15,838 bases of DNA, taken from positions 1 to 15,838 of the forward strand of contig JALOMK010000035.1 of assembly GCA_025455505.1 (NCBI GenBank). The letters run 5' to 3'. The notes beneath the pieces are model-generated. The model searched no databases. It saw nothing but the letters and a program-made list of their open reading frames with translations, and was not told where the DNA came from. The stretch comes from Bacteroidales bacterium (GTDB taxonomy: Bacteria; Bacteroidota; Bacteroidia; Bacteroidales; VadinHA17). Both the position numbers and the translations under genes were made by a program. Of the stretch, positions 1 through 7,886 are shown in pieces. Each line of letters opens with the position of its first letter. Within the stretch, counting starts at the first letter, position 1.

Positions 1-1
1 A

Positions 2-628
2 CTCAGGAATTATGCATCAGCCCTTGAAGAAACGAGGGCTGACCTTGTAGCACTTTTCTTCCTGATGGATGATAATATTATCAGTCTTGGACTTCTGCCA
101 TCAGCAGAGGCCGCCATGGCAGGTTATGATTCATATATTAGAAACGGGCTTCTTACTCAGCTGACAAGGATTATGCCTGGCAAGGAAATCGAACAGGCTC
201 ACATGCGATGCAGGGCAATTATCTCGCACTGGGTTTTTGAGAAGGCCGGGGGGAGCGGTGCACTTGAAAAAATCATCCGCGATGGGAAAACGTATATAAG
301 GATAAATGATTACAAGAGGGTCAGGCTTCTTTTCGGACAACTGCTTCACGAAGTTCAGAGGATTAAATCTGAGGGTGATTACAAATCAGGAAAAGCTCTT
401 GTAGAACAATATGGAATCAGGGTTGATGCAACTCTTCATAATGAGGTGCTCGCCCGTTATGAAAAACTTAACCTTGCTCCTTATACCGGCTTTGTTAACC
501 CTTATATATCAGCTGTGTACAACAGTTCTGGTGAAATTGCCGATATAACATTGCAATACACTGATGATTACCTCGGCCAGATGATGTATTATGGAAAACA
601 CTATTCATACCTGGATTCTGAAAATTGA
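2..628 (+). CDS. Dipeptidyl peptidase III (M49 family zinc peptidase), C-terminal part, cut by window edge
   Basis: The reading frame is open from base 2, so the gene begins outside the window and an ATG at base 65 is internal. About 208 residues remain. Visible residues 9-14 read EETRAD, which matches the second zinc-binding motif of M49 peptidases (EExxAE/D); the preceding HExxGH helix must lie upstream. Further on, the PGKEIEQAHMR and ISHWVFEKAGG stretches, and the closing LGQMMYYGKHYS, resemble Bacteroides M49 proteins as I know them. The family removes dipeptides from the N-terminus of short peptides. Signal sequence and location cannot be judged from this fragment. The stop TGA shares its A with the ATG of the next gene, so the two are probably co-transcribed and translationally coupled. 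The family call is firm; the substrate is unknown. Confidence 0.85.
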   Translation, partial: LRNYASALEETRADLVALFFLMDDNIISLGLLPSAEAAMAGYDSYIRNGLLTQLTRIMPGKEIEQAHMRCRAIISHWVFEKAGGSGALEKIIRDGKTYIRINDYKRVRLLFGQLLHEVQRIKSEGDYKSGKALVEQYGIRVDATLHNEVLARYEKLNLAPYTGFVNPYISAVYNSSGEIADITLQYTDDYLGQMMYYGKHYSYLDSEN

Positions 629-2259
629 TGTATATGAAAACAATGCTTCTGTTATTAGTAATTCCATTTCATTTTCTATTCCTTCCTGCTCAGCATACGA
701 AGGCTGAGCAATGGAGAAAATTCGAAATGTCCTTTACAAGCAGCAGGGAATATGAAAATCCAGTCCAGGATCTGAAAGGCTGCGACATCACATTTACCTC
801 TCCTTCAGGGAGGTCTGTAACGGTTAATCTCTTCTGGGATGGCGGACTTATATGGAAGGCAAGGTTTATGCCTGCCGAAACAGGCACCTGGAAATTCAGA
901 ACGAATTGTTCCGATGTGAAGAATGAAGGCCTTCACGGCAGGGAGGGAAGTTTCAATTGTCAGTACAGGCCTGACAGCAGGTCAATTTACAGGCACGGGA
1001 GTATAATCAGGCAAGCGGGTCAGTATCACCTGGCACATTCTGACGGCACCCCTTTCTTTTATCTCGGATGCACAGCATGGAACGGGGCCTTGAAATCGAC
1101 TGCAGAGGAATGGGAGAAATACCTTGCCGACCGGGCCGGGCTCGGTTATTCGGTCATTCAGCTTGTTACAACCCAATGGCGGGGCTGTGACAAGAGCAGC
1201 AAGGGACTGCTTGCTTTTGAAGGAAGCGGCAGGATCAGGATCAATCCACGCTTCTTCGACCTGATAGACGAAAAGATAGACAGGGTCAATGAACATGGAC
1301 TTGTTGCTGTCCCTGTGATACTTTGGGCTCTTCAGAACGGCAGCGGGCGCGATCTCAGCCCGGGATATTATCTTCCTGATGACCAGGCTATTCTGCTTGC
1401 AAAATATATTGTTGCCCGCTATGGAGGTAACCATGTGATATGGGCACTTGGGGGCGATGGAATTTATACGGGCAGTTATGAACAGAGATGGAAGACCATC
1501 GGCCGCGCAGTCTTTGATGGTAAAACCCAGGGTATTGTAGCTCAGCATCCATGCGGTAGATCTTGGATAGGAGACATCTACAGGGACGAACAATGGCTCG
1601 ATATTGTCGGATACCAGAGCAGTCACAGCAATGAAGCCCCAACTGTCACCTGGATAACCGGAGGGCCGATGAGCAGGCAGTGGGCACAGCTTCCTCCCAG
1701 GCCACTCATCAATATGGAACCGAATTACGAGCAGATAAGGGAACAGATAAGCGACAAGGATGTCCGCAATGCGTGTTACTGGAGCCTGTTTGCAACACCT
1801 GTTGCAGGAATCACATACGGGGCCAATGGTATCTGGCCATGGCTGAGGCCAGGTGAAAGGATACTTAACCACAGCGATGCTCCATGGACATCAACGTGGG
1901 AAGCCAGCTTATCGCTTCCCGGATCATTACATGTAAGTTACCTGGCTGGTTTTTTCAATAAATTCGAATGGTGGAACCTTTTTCCTGCGCAGGATATCCT
2001 TGCTGTGCAGCCAGGCGATTCTATATTCAATCAATTCATTTCAATTCTGAAGACCCCGGACAACAGGACTATTCTGGCTTATGTTCCCGTAAAATCTAAA
2101 GTCATTATCCGCAAGCCCGTTGATGTAAAATATGCTGTCAGCTGGTTCAATCCTGTAAGGAATAGCTGGAGCAAGGGAACAGCCGATGATAATGGTATTT
2201 TTGTTAGTGCTGAATCACCGGAAGATAGTGACATGCTCCTTGTGCTTACTGCAGGTTGA
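628..2259 (+). CDS. Secreted DUF5060/DUF4038 glycoside hydrolase (apiosidase-like, GH140-type) with C-terminal collagen-binding-like domain
   Basis: This is a predicted exported glycosidase of about 543 residues. The ATG at 628 overlaps the upstream stop (TGATG); an ATG at 634 is equally plausible, whereas the TTG at 625 is less so. Residues 1-26 form a signal peptide with a leucine/phenylalanine-rich core. Residues about 27-115 resemble DUF5060, a beta-sandwich (FMPAETGTWKFRT). Residues about 120-445 form the DUF4038 TIM barrel, with the family landmarks FFYLGCTAWNG near 145, NHVIWALGGDG near 270 and INMEPNYE near 362, whose Glu is a candidate catalytic residue. The last 95 residues fit the small sandwich called putative collagen-binding domain. 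Characterised relatives include the apiosidase acting on rhamnogalacturonan II, but the family is broad, so the sugar cleaved here is not known. Length and motifs look intact. Confidence 0.82.
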   Translation: MYMKTMLLLLVIPFHFLFLPAQHTKAEQWRKFEMSFTSSREYENPVQDLKGCDITFTSPSGRSVTVNLFWDGGLIWKARFMPAETGTWKFRTNCSDVKNEGLHGREGSFNCQYRPDSRSIYRHGSIIRQAGQYHLAHSDGTPFFYLGCTAWNGALKSTAEEWEKYLADRAGLGYSVIQLVTTQWRGCDKSSKGLLAFEGSGRIRINPRFFDLIDEKIDRVNEHGLVAVPVILWALQNGSGRDLSPGYYLPDDQAILLAKYIVARYGGNHVIWALGGDGIYTGSYEQRWKTIGRAVFDGKTQGIVAQHPCGRSWIGDIYRDEQWLDIVGYQSSHSNEAPTVTWITGGPMSRQWAQLPPRPLINMEPNYEQIREQISDKDVRNACYWSLFATPVAGITYGANGIWPWLRPGERILNHSDAPWTSTWEASLSLPGSLHVSYLAGFFNKFEWWNLFPAQDILAVQPGDSIFNQFISILKTPDNRTILAYVPVKSKVIIRKPVDVKYAVSWFNPVRNSWSKGTADDNGIFVSAESPEDSDMLLVLTAG

Positions 2260-2309
2260 GACTGTGCAATTCAAGTGAAAAGCTGAAGGTTGTCCGCCAG
2301 AAAAGGGAA

Positions 2310-3545
2310 CTACTTCAAATTCATCCAGAATTTTTCTTCTGACCTGCGCAGTTCTGACTTCCTTTTCCGGTCATACAGGAAGTATGCCATGGCTGACACA
2401 AGGGCTGCAATCAGGATTGAAAGCAGGGCATACCTGAAAATTTCAGACAGTCTCGGATCTGAAAGGCCCATGAATGCAGACTTCTGCAAGGTTCCGGCTT
2501 CCAGTTTTGTCCCTACATTGATACCAAAGATATTCTTCATAAAGAAGAGTGAAAAAAAGGCAAGTGCAGCTGATGCAACTGGAGCTGCAATCCATCCTGC
2601 CGCAATTTCACCAAGCATTCTGAAATTTATATTTCTTACGCCCTTGTAGATGCCAATTCCCATTATGCAGCCGACAATTACCTGTGAACTTGATACCGGG
2701 ACAAGCGGTATCGCCGGCAACCCTATGTTTTCCACCATCCCGGAGAGGGCTGATGATGAAAATATGAACAGCACCATGGACTGGGCCAGTACCACGACAA
2801 GTGCAGCTTCAGACGAAAGTTCAATAATATTGCTGCCGACAGTCTCCATAACCTTTTTCGAGTAGGTCAATATACCTGCCGCAATTGCGAAACCGCCAAG
2901 CAGGAACAGCTGCTGGGCGGAGTTTAAAGTTATAATGCCCAGATTTAGCGGGGGGAGCATGAAAGCAGGAATAAAAACACCCATTACGTTTGCAATATTG
3001 TTTGCTCCAAGGCTGTATGCCCCGAATGCCCCCACAGCAAGCAATCCCGTTTTTGTCAGGGATTCAAATTTCAGAATATGGATTCCAGCCTTTTTCCTGA
3101 TCAGCCGCAGGAGTGCGTACAGGGCAATTGCAAATCCTGCTCCTAGAAAGGGCCCCGTGATCCATGTGACTGCTATCTGCGTCAATGATCTGCTGTCAGT
3201 CTGATTTCCGGTGAAGAGGTTCCAGCCGATTATCGCTCCCACAATTGCCTGGGTGGTAGATACCGGAAGTGCGAGCTTTGTCATCGCAAAAATTGTTACT
3301 GCTGCTGCCAGGGCAACTGTAAATGATCCTCCAAGGGCATTTACTGCTCCCAGCTTTCCCAGTGTCTGAGCTGTTCCTGAGCCCTGAAACACCGCACCCA
3401 GTACGACAAACAATGAGGCAATGATGGCAGCCCTCCTGAATGAAATCATTTTTGACCCAACAGCCGAGCCAAATACGTTTGAAGCATCATTGGCACCCAA
3501 TGACCATCCAAGGAAAAGCCCGCTGGCCAGAAAAAGCAGGATCAT
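2310..3545 (-). CDS. PiT family inorganic phosphate transporter
   Basis: A 411-residue integral membrane protein with roughly ten hydrophobic segments, matching low-affinity, ion-coupled phosphate permeases (PF01384). The internal duplication characteristic of the family is clear. GANDASNVFG at residues 17-26 is mirrored by GANNIANVMG at 180-189, and LPVSTTQAIVGAIIG at 93-107 is mirrored by VPVSSSQVIVGCIMG at 282-296. The C-terminus ends in a charged cytoplasmic tail (residues 391-411). The ATG overlaps the stop of the upstream DUF47 gene in TAATG, which implies translational coupling and a two-gene phosphate-uptake operon. Substrate assignment to phosphate rests on the signature motifs and the DUF47 partner. 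No frameshift or missing segment is apparent. The gene is convergent with the glycosidase gene; the 50 bases between them show no clear terminator hairpin. Confidence 0.93.
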   Translation of the reverse strand: MILLFLASGLFLGWSLGANDASNVFGSAVGSKMISFRRAAIIASLFVVLGAVFQGSGTAQTLGKLGAVNALGGSFTVALAAAVTIFAMTKLALPVSTTQAIVGAIIGWNLFTGNQTDSRSLTQIAVTWITGPFLGAGFAIALYALLRLIRKKAGIHILKFESLTKTGLLAVGAFGAYSLGANNIANVMGVFIPAFMLPPLNLGIITLNSAQQLFLLGGFAIAAGILTYSKKVMETVGSNIIELSSEAALVVVLAQSMVLFIFSSSALSGMVENIGLPAIPLVPVSSSQVIVGCIMGIGIYKGVRNINFRMLGEIAAGWIAAPVASAALAFFSLFFMKNIFGINVGTKLEAGTLQKSAFMGLSDPRLSEIFRYALLSILIAALVSAMAYFLYDRKRKSELRRSEEKFWMNLK

Positions 3546-4195
3546 TACATGATAAGTTTTACAGACATTGCAGAAAGAAGGTCTGCCGCTTTCTGTGCCT
3601 CGTCCGAAATATTCTCAAGATGGTGGATTATATACCTGAGATGAGCCTTATGGGCAAGGTCAAGTTCAGGCATGTCCTGGAATATTGTTTTTTTCGTTGA
3701 TCTTGTCAGCTTGTCAGTTTCGCTTTCAAAATAATAAACCTTAAGGAGTTTCTCCCTGACTGTATAAGGTGCTTTGAAATAAGCCCTTGCAGCTGGTATA
3801 AGTTCCTCTGCAGAGCTTACGGAAGCCTCTGTAATGTTGAGGAAGTTTTTGGTGAGTGACTCAGGAATACTGGGCAGCTCTATGCTGAACTCGTTCAATG
3901 AACTTTTAAGTGTATCCAGTATTTCATCCATCTGGTCAATAAGTTTTACTACTTCACCGAGGTGCTGTGGCAGAATCGAATTCGTTATCATTTCGTTTTC
4001 AATTGTCCGCTGCAGCCTGTCCGCGTTTCCCTCCAGGGCATCAATCTTGGCAATGTGCCTCTGGAATGCTTCTGAATCATTCCCCAGGTAGGCCTTGATG
4101 CCTTCCCTGAATACAGTCAACCCGATCTCGACATCGTCGAAAAATTCGTCAATTCTCAGTATCAGGTTTTTGGTTGTGCGTGTGAAGAGCGCCAT
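3545..4195 (-). CDS. DUF47 family PhoU-like protein, accessory to the PiT transporter
   Basis: A 216-residue soluble, almost entirely helical protein matching the DUF47/PhoU-related family (TIGR00153-like). Supporting features are the spaced acidic helices around residues 45-60 (HIAKIDALEGNADRLQRTIE), the LIDQMDEILDTLKSSL stretch near 85-100, and the closing IHHLENISDEAQKAADLL near 190-207, which has the expected E..D pattern of metal-binding PhoU-like bundles. DUF47 genes almost always sit next to PiT genes and are thought to modulate the permease; here the stop TAA shares its A with the transporter's ATG. The gene starts 33 bases after the nuclease stop and has its own promoter-like sequence in that gap. 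The biochemical mechanism in Bacteroidota is not established. Confidence 0.9.
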   Translation of the reverse strand: MALFTRTTKNLILRIDEFFDDVEIGLTVFREGIKAYLGNDSEAFQRHIAKIDALEGNADRLQRTIENEMITNSILPQHLGEVVKLIDQMDEILDTLKSSLNEFSIELPSIPESLTKNFLNITEASVSSAEELIPAARAYFKAPYTVREKLLKVYYFESETDKLTRSTKKTIFQDMPELDLAHKAHLRYIIHHLENISDEAQKAADLLSAMSVKLIM

Positions 4196-4218
4196 CTTGC
4201 TATGAGATCAGTATATGT

Positions 4219-4251
4219 CAAATATAATCAAAATTCAATTATTCGTTCAAC
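4219..4251 (-). promoter_or_regulatory. Bacteroidota-type promoter for the DUF47-PiT operon
   Basis: On the minus strand, TATATTTG (4226-4219) is an exact match to the Bacteroidota -7 element TAnnTTTG. GTTG (4251-4248), one base from TTTG, lies 21 bases upstream of it, at the expected -33 position. The predicted transcript would begin about 15-20 bases before the DUF47 start. The -33 element lies inside the last codons of the exonuclease gene, so the phosphate genes can be expressed independently of it. The assignment is by motif only. Confidence 0.55.
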
Positions 4252-5598
4252 CCTGTTAGCCTTCAGATACTGTTTGAGAATGACCTGTATGTCACGGTTG
4301 TCTGGTGCTGTCCTTATGCAGTCATGAAGGGCTGACAGCCCGAAGCCCATTTCATTTATATTAAAGTAACCGTAGCCTGTAAATTTGCCGTTTATAATTT
4401 TCACTGCACATTTTTCATCATCCGACCGTCCTTTGTCTACTATAAAAAAATTCTGTCTTGCAAACATGAATTCACCTGCGGCCCGGTAAGCCCTTTCGTT
4501 GTAAGTATCTGATTTTTCAATGCCGCAGCAGGCACCGTGGCATATCCCCACCTGGTGGTGAAAGCATGCCCCTGAGCTTTCATAAAGTCCCGTCAGTTTC
4601 TGGCACAGGGAGTAGTTTTCTGCAAGCGAGACAAGTTTAGCCTTGGCTCTCTCCCGGGATGTGAAAACTGATACAGGAATCTCGTCATCATTCACAGAGC
4701 CATACCTGAAGTTTAAATATCCTCTTTCGTCAGTAAATGTATAAATGCCCCACTGGAATCCAGTTCTTCTCTGGGCCCTGTTGTATACAGGCTTGTGCGT
4801 TTTTATCTCAAAGGATTCCTTTAGCAGGGCTATGAGCTCACTGCCGGTTGTTTCCCAGCTTATATGCGCTATCATATCCCTCATCTCCATCGCACGCCCT
4901 GAAGTGTTGTTCGACAAGTGCGTACTTACTCTCTGTTGCAGGTTCCTGCTTTTTCCTATGTAAATCAGATCATCCCTGTCATTATAGAAGTAATATATGC
5001 CTGGCTCTTCAGGAATTGATTCGAGTTCTGATAAATTCAGTGACGGGTGAAGCTTTGCCGATTTTGAATTCCTTAACAGACCGTTCTTTAGCCCGTTGAT
5101 TTCCTTGTCTCTCAGCATGATAAGCTCAAACAGCTTAACTGTGGCAAGGGCATCTCCTGCAGCCCTGTGCCGGCCTTCAATAATAATGTTAAGGTCCTTG
5201 CAGATATTGCCAAGGCTGTAGGAGCGGTGACCGGGCAAAAGTTTCCTGCTCAGGGATACTGTATCCAGAAGAGTTCTCTTAAAATTAAAGCCCAGTGATT
5301 TAAACTCCATCCGGATAAATGAATAATCAAATCTCACATTGTGCGCCACAAAGGTCCTTCCATCAGTCATCTCAACTATTGTGCGCGCAACTTCATAGAA
5401 TTTCGGGGCATCCTCAACCATCTCATTCGTTATGCCGGTGAGACTGGTTATAAAATAGGGAATGGATCTTTCGGGATTTATCAAAGTGCTGTACTCACCT
5501 GTGATTTTTTCACCGTCATGCTGGTAAATGGCGATCTCGGTAATTTTTTCCAGCGCTGCGCTTCCCCCCGTAGTCTCTATGTCTATGATTGCATACAT
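4228..5598 (-). CDS. DEDDh exonuclease (DnaQ-like) fused to GIY-YIG nuclease domain, Cho/UvrC-like
   Basis: A 456-residue protein combining two nuclease domains. The N-terminal DEDDh 3'-5' exonuclease has motif I DIETTG (D6, E8), motif II HNVRFD (D91) and motif III HRAAGDA (H144, D149), all intact. Residues about 197-275 are a GIY-YIG endonuclease domain (GIYYFYNDRDDLIYIGKSRNL, then R223 and a distal Glu/Asn near 261-273). Downstream, C332, C345, C353 and C357 are spaced like the UvrC cysteines that hold an iron-sulfur cluster, but no UvrC RNase H-like or helix-hairpin-helix region follows, as in the short Cho nucleases. A role in DNA repair or incision with end trimming is likely. The start is the ATG at 5598, which has GGAGGG ten bases upstream; a GTG 18 bases earlier would place that ribosome site inside the gene. 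Confidence 0.87.
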   Translation of the reverse strand: MYAIIDIETTGGSAALEKITEIAIYQHDGEKITGEYSTLINPERSIPYFITSLTGITNEMVEDAPKFYEVARTIVEMTDGRTFVAHNVRFDYSFIRMEFKSLGFNFKRTLLDTVSLSRKLLPGHRSYSLGNICKDLNIIIEGRHRAAGDALATVKLFELIMLRDKEINGLKNGLLRNSKSAKLHPSLNLSELESIPEEPGIYYFYNDRDDLIYIGKSRNLQQRVSTHLSNNTSGRAMEMRDMIAHISWETTGSELIALLKESFEIKTHKPVYNRAQRRTGFQWGIYTFTDERGYLNFRYGSVNDDEIPVSVFTSRERAKAKLVSLAENYSLCQKLTGLYESSGACFHHQVGICHGACCGIEKSDTYNERAYRAAGEFMFARQNFFIVDKGRSDDEKCAVKIINGKFTGYGYFNINEMGFGLSALHDCIRTAPDNRDIQVILKQYLKANRVERIIEF

Positions 5599-5609
5599 CA
5601 GGAATTTTC

Positions 5610-5615
5610 CCTCCA
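5610..5615 (-). promoter_or_regulatory. Shine-Dalgarno-like site deciding the nuclease start
   Basis: The minus strand reads GGAGGG followed by ten bases and ATG at 5598. Strong Shine-Dalgarno sequences are uncommon in this window, so this one is informative. It favours the ATG over the upstream GTG at 5616 and makes the protein begin MYAIIDIETTG, as expected for a DnaQ fold. Confidence 0.5.
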
Positions 5616-5690
5616 CTCGGAATGCTAAGATAGACAGAATTGAAGTTCAACTGAATTTTCTTCCTATTTTTAGGTCTGAATTTTACCGGC

Positions 5691-6539
5691 ATGAATGAAT
5701 GTTTCGGCAAATACTATGTGAGGAATGGCGAATTTCTCCCTTCGGACTCGTTCGAAGAGACTAATGTCTATGAAGGCGAATCAGTTTATGAGGTAATACG
5801 GGTCATGAATGGAATACCGCTGTTCTTCAATGATCATTTTTCACGACTCGAAACCAGTGCCCGGCTTAAGGGAAGAAAGATGCTGCTTGACTTGGATGAG
5901 ACTTGCAGACAGATTGTAAGGATTGTCAGGACAAACCGGAAACGGGATGTCAACGTGAAGATAGTTTTCAATTACACAGGGGATGTCAGTACTTCGCTTA
6001 TATATTGCATTAAGCCGCTTTTTCCCACGGAGGCCCAGTACAGGAACGGAGTAAGGGGAATACTTTTCAATGCAATGCGAAATGACCCTGAATCAAAAGT
6101 AATCAATCAGAAGCTACGGAAAGATATATACTTCAGCCTCCTGCACGCCAGGGCATACGAGGCCGTTCTTGTCAACAATGAACAGAGAATTACTGAAGGA
6201 AGCCGCTCGAATATCTTCTTCATAAAAAACGGGACGCTTTTTACAGCTCCGGATAGTTATGTGCTTCTGGGTATTACAAGAAAATATGTGCTTGAAATAT
6301 GCAGGTCAGAAAGTATACCTGTCAGCTTTGAATGTGTAAATGTTGATAATCTTGGCGCCTATGACGGTGCTTTTATGACCGGGACATCCCCGATGGTTTT
6401 ACCCTTCAATTCCCTTGGTGAATTTGCGTTCGATGCTTCGTTGCCCCTGGTTGCCCGCCTGAGGAGACTATATGTTTATGAGGCAGAAAGGAGCATAAGC
6501 AGGTTCATAAAGGATTTTCCAGGCAGTTTCGGCGGGTAA
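5691..6539 (+). CDS. Class IV PLP-dependent aminotransferase / aminodeoxychorismate lyase-like protein
   Basis: A 282-residue protein of fold-type IV PLP enzymes (PF01063), which include branched-chain aminotransferases, D-amino acid aminotransferases and 4-amino-4-deoxychorismate lyase. The early YEGESVYEVIRVMNG near 27-41 and the HFSRLETSARL near 49-59 are family landmarks. K136 in SKVINQ is the likely Schiff-base lysine. E169 in ITEGSRSNIFF, LLGITRKYVLEIC near 192-204 and MTGTSPMVLPF near 229-239 match the conserved PLP phosphate and carboxylate contacts. The sequence does not distinguish a transaminase from a lyase. It is divergent from the nuclease gene with 92 bases between starts, and its neighbours give no pathway clue. 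The N-terminus before residue 25 is short but complete. Confidence 0.85.
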   Translation: MNECFGKYYVRNGEFLPSDSFEETNVYEGESVYEVIRVMNGIPLFFNDHFSRLETSARLKGRKMLLDLDETCRQIVRIVRTNRKRDVNVKIVFNYTGDVSTSLIYCIKPLFPTEAQYRNGVRGILFNAMRNDPESKVINQKLRKDIYFSLLHARAYEAVLVNNEQRITEGSRSNIFFIKNGTLFTAPDSYVLLGITRKYVLEICRSESIPVSFECVNVDNLGAYDGAFMTGTSPMVLPFNSLGEFAFDASLPLVARLRRLYVYEAERSISRFIKDFPGSFGG

Positions 6540-6557
6540 TTTTTTTTAGTATATTTG
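6527..6557 (+). promoter_or_regulatory. Bacteroidota-type promoter for the small hypothetical gene
   Basis: TATATTTG at 6550-6557 is an exact TAnnTTTG -7 element, and TTTC at 6527-6530, one base from TTTG, stands 19 bases upstream as a -33 element. The predicted transcript starts around 6564, giving an untranslated leader of about 20 bases before the ATG at 6587. The -33 element lies within the last codons of the aminotransferase gene. This is one of the two best promoter matches in the window. Confidence 0.6.
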
Positions 6558-6586
6558 TATAACTTACTCAATAATCAAATATTATC

Positions 6587-6874
6587 ATGTCAAGCAGGAG
6601 AGACCTTAAAAAAGATATTGATTACCTTGTATATGAACTCCTTTCGGATTGTTTTATTTATTCCGACATGCATCCCGGAGAAAATATAGATGAGTTATCG
6701 TCAATTATTGCCGAAGCAGTGGATCTGAGGAATGATCTTATCGCAAGGGTAAATAACCCTGACGGTGCAGGCAATCCCAAGCTCATAAGGGCCTATTACA
6801 AGGCAGTGGAAAAGAATATGAACGAGGGTGTGGACAAGCTTTTTACAAGGCTCAGCAAGATTACATCAAGGTAA
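6587..6874 (+). CDS. Small conserved hypothetical protein of Bacteroidota
   Basis: A 95-residue, charged, predicted helical protein with no signal peptide or membrane segment. It begins SSRRDLKKDIDYLVYELL, and I recall similar small Bacteroidales proteins with an N-terminal S-S-[KR]-R-x-L-K-K-D-I-x-Y pattern followed by a second helical region, so it appears to belong to a conserved but uncharacterised family. No catalytic or metal-binding motif is visible. Its own near-consensus promoter argues that it is a real, separately expressed gene. Its last 14 bases overlap the end of the convergent radical SAM gene. I do not know its function. Confidence 0.75.
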   Translation: MSSRRDLKKDIDYLVYELLSDCFIYSDMHPGENIDELSSIIAEAVDLRNDLIARVNNPDGAGNPKLIRAYYKAVEKNMNEGVDKLFTRLSKITSR

Positions 6875-7862
6875 AATAGCTGTATACCTTTTTCCCGCAC
6901 CGGGAACAAGAGCCGGAATCATCAACATTCACATGCTTTATGTCGTAACTGCGGCGGCGGGTAAGCAGAGTTCCGCATGAGGGACAATTTGTATTCTGCC
7001 CGCTGACAGTGTCTGTATTTCCCGTATAAACATAGTCGAGATATTCTGAAGCAACAGAATGAAGACTAAGGAGTTGCACAGTTGATGTAGCAGGATCGCA
7101 TCGCTTGTTCATCGGGTAATATCTCGACAGGTGCAGGGGGACCTCCCTGCCAAGTTCCCCGCTTATCCAGGAACACTGCCTTCTCATCCCGGCCTCACTG
7201 TCGTTCTGACCTGGAATTACAAGTGTTGTTATCTCGAGATGCCTGCCGCTGGCGGCAATTATTTTAAGGCTCTCAAGCACCGGGTCCAGCTTTGCACCGG
7301 TAAGGGCCCTGTAAATATTATCGTCAAAGGCTTTAAGGTCGATGTTGAATGCATCAATAAAGCCTGTCATTTCCTGAAGCGGCTTCATCCTGATGTAACC
7401 GTTGCTCACAGCCACAGTCCTGAGACCCATTTCCCTGGCGAGAATTGAAGTGTCGCGTACGAATTCAAACCAGATAACAGGTTCGTTATATGTGAAAGCA
7501 ATTCCTGCATTGTTTTTCCTGCCCGTAGCCATATTGCATAAGGCCAGGGGGGAAGTTGACTTTCCAGGTTCAGAAGGAACATTCTGCGATATGTAATGGT
7601 TCTGGCAAAAATCACATCTCATGTTACAGCCATAAGACCCTGCTGAAAGGATATGCATTCCGGGGAAGAAATGATAAAGCGGTTTCTTTTCCAGAGGATC
7701 GAAGGCACAACCTGAAATTACACCATATGTCAGGAGTTCAATGCTGATGCCATTGCTTCTTCTGACTCCGCAAATCCCCGTCCTGCCTTTTTTGAGCAGG
7801 CATTCATGCGGGCATAGCAGGCACAAGAGCTTCCCCTTTAGTGGTTTGAAAAGTTCTGCCAT
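6861..7862 (-). CDS. amrS: AmmeMemoRadiSam-type radical SAM enzyme (AmrS-like)
   Basis: A 333-residue radical SAM protein. The cluster motif CNMRCDFC gives C79, C83 and C86 (CxxxCxxC), within GSYGCNMRCDFCQNHYIS, a hallmark of the pyruvate-formate-lyase-activase-like AmrS family. An N-terminal cysteine set (C14, C17, C21, C31) precedes the barrel, and a zinc-ribbon-like pair of CxxC motifs (C293/C296, C319/C322) closes the protein. NIDLKAFD near 173-180 and TTLVIPGQND near 212-221 are also typical. The reaction is not established with certainty; relatives co-occur with AMMECR1 and Memo proteins, neither of which is visible here. The ATG at 7862 is preferred over a TTG two codons earlier. It lies 24 bases after the stop of the lyase/beta-helix gene on the same strand, so it may be co-transcribed. 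Confidence 0.88.
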   Translation of the reverse strand: MAELFKPLKGKLLCLLCPHECLLKKGRTGICGVRRSNGISIELLTYGVISGCAFDPLEKKPLYHFFPGMHILSAGSYGCNMRCDFCQNHYISQNVPSEPGKSTSPLALCNMATGRKNNAGIAFTYNEPVIWFEFVRDTSILAREMGLRTVAVSNGYIRMKPLQEMTGFIDAFNIDLKAFDDNIYRALTGAKLDPVLESLKIIAASGRHLEITTLVIPGQNDSEAGMRRQCSWISGELGREVPLHLSRYYPMNKRCDPATSTVQLLSLHSVASEYLDYVYTGNTDTVSGQNTNCPSCGTLLTRRRSYDIKHVNVDDSGSCSRCGKKVYSYFTLM

Positions 7863-7886
7863 ATGCAATAAGTTAACAACAGGCTG

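Noticed and set aside
982..1872. Long minus-strand open frame (296 residues) inside the glycosidase gene
   Set aside because: It lies antisense to a well-supported DUF4038 gene, shows no recognisable domain and has low-complexity cysteine/proline-rich composition typical of a shadow frame.
2260..2309. Possible bidirectional terminator between the convergent glycosidase and PiT genes
   Set aside because: No inverted repeat with a convincing stem was found in these 50 bases.
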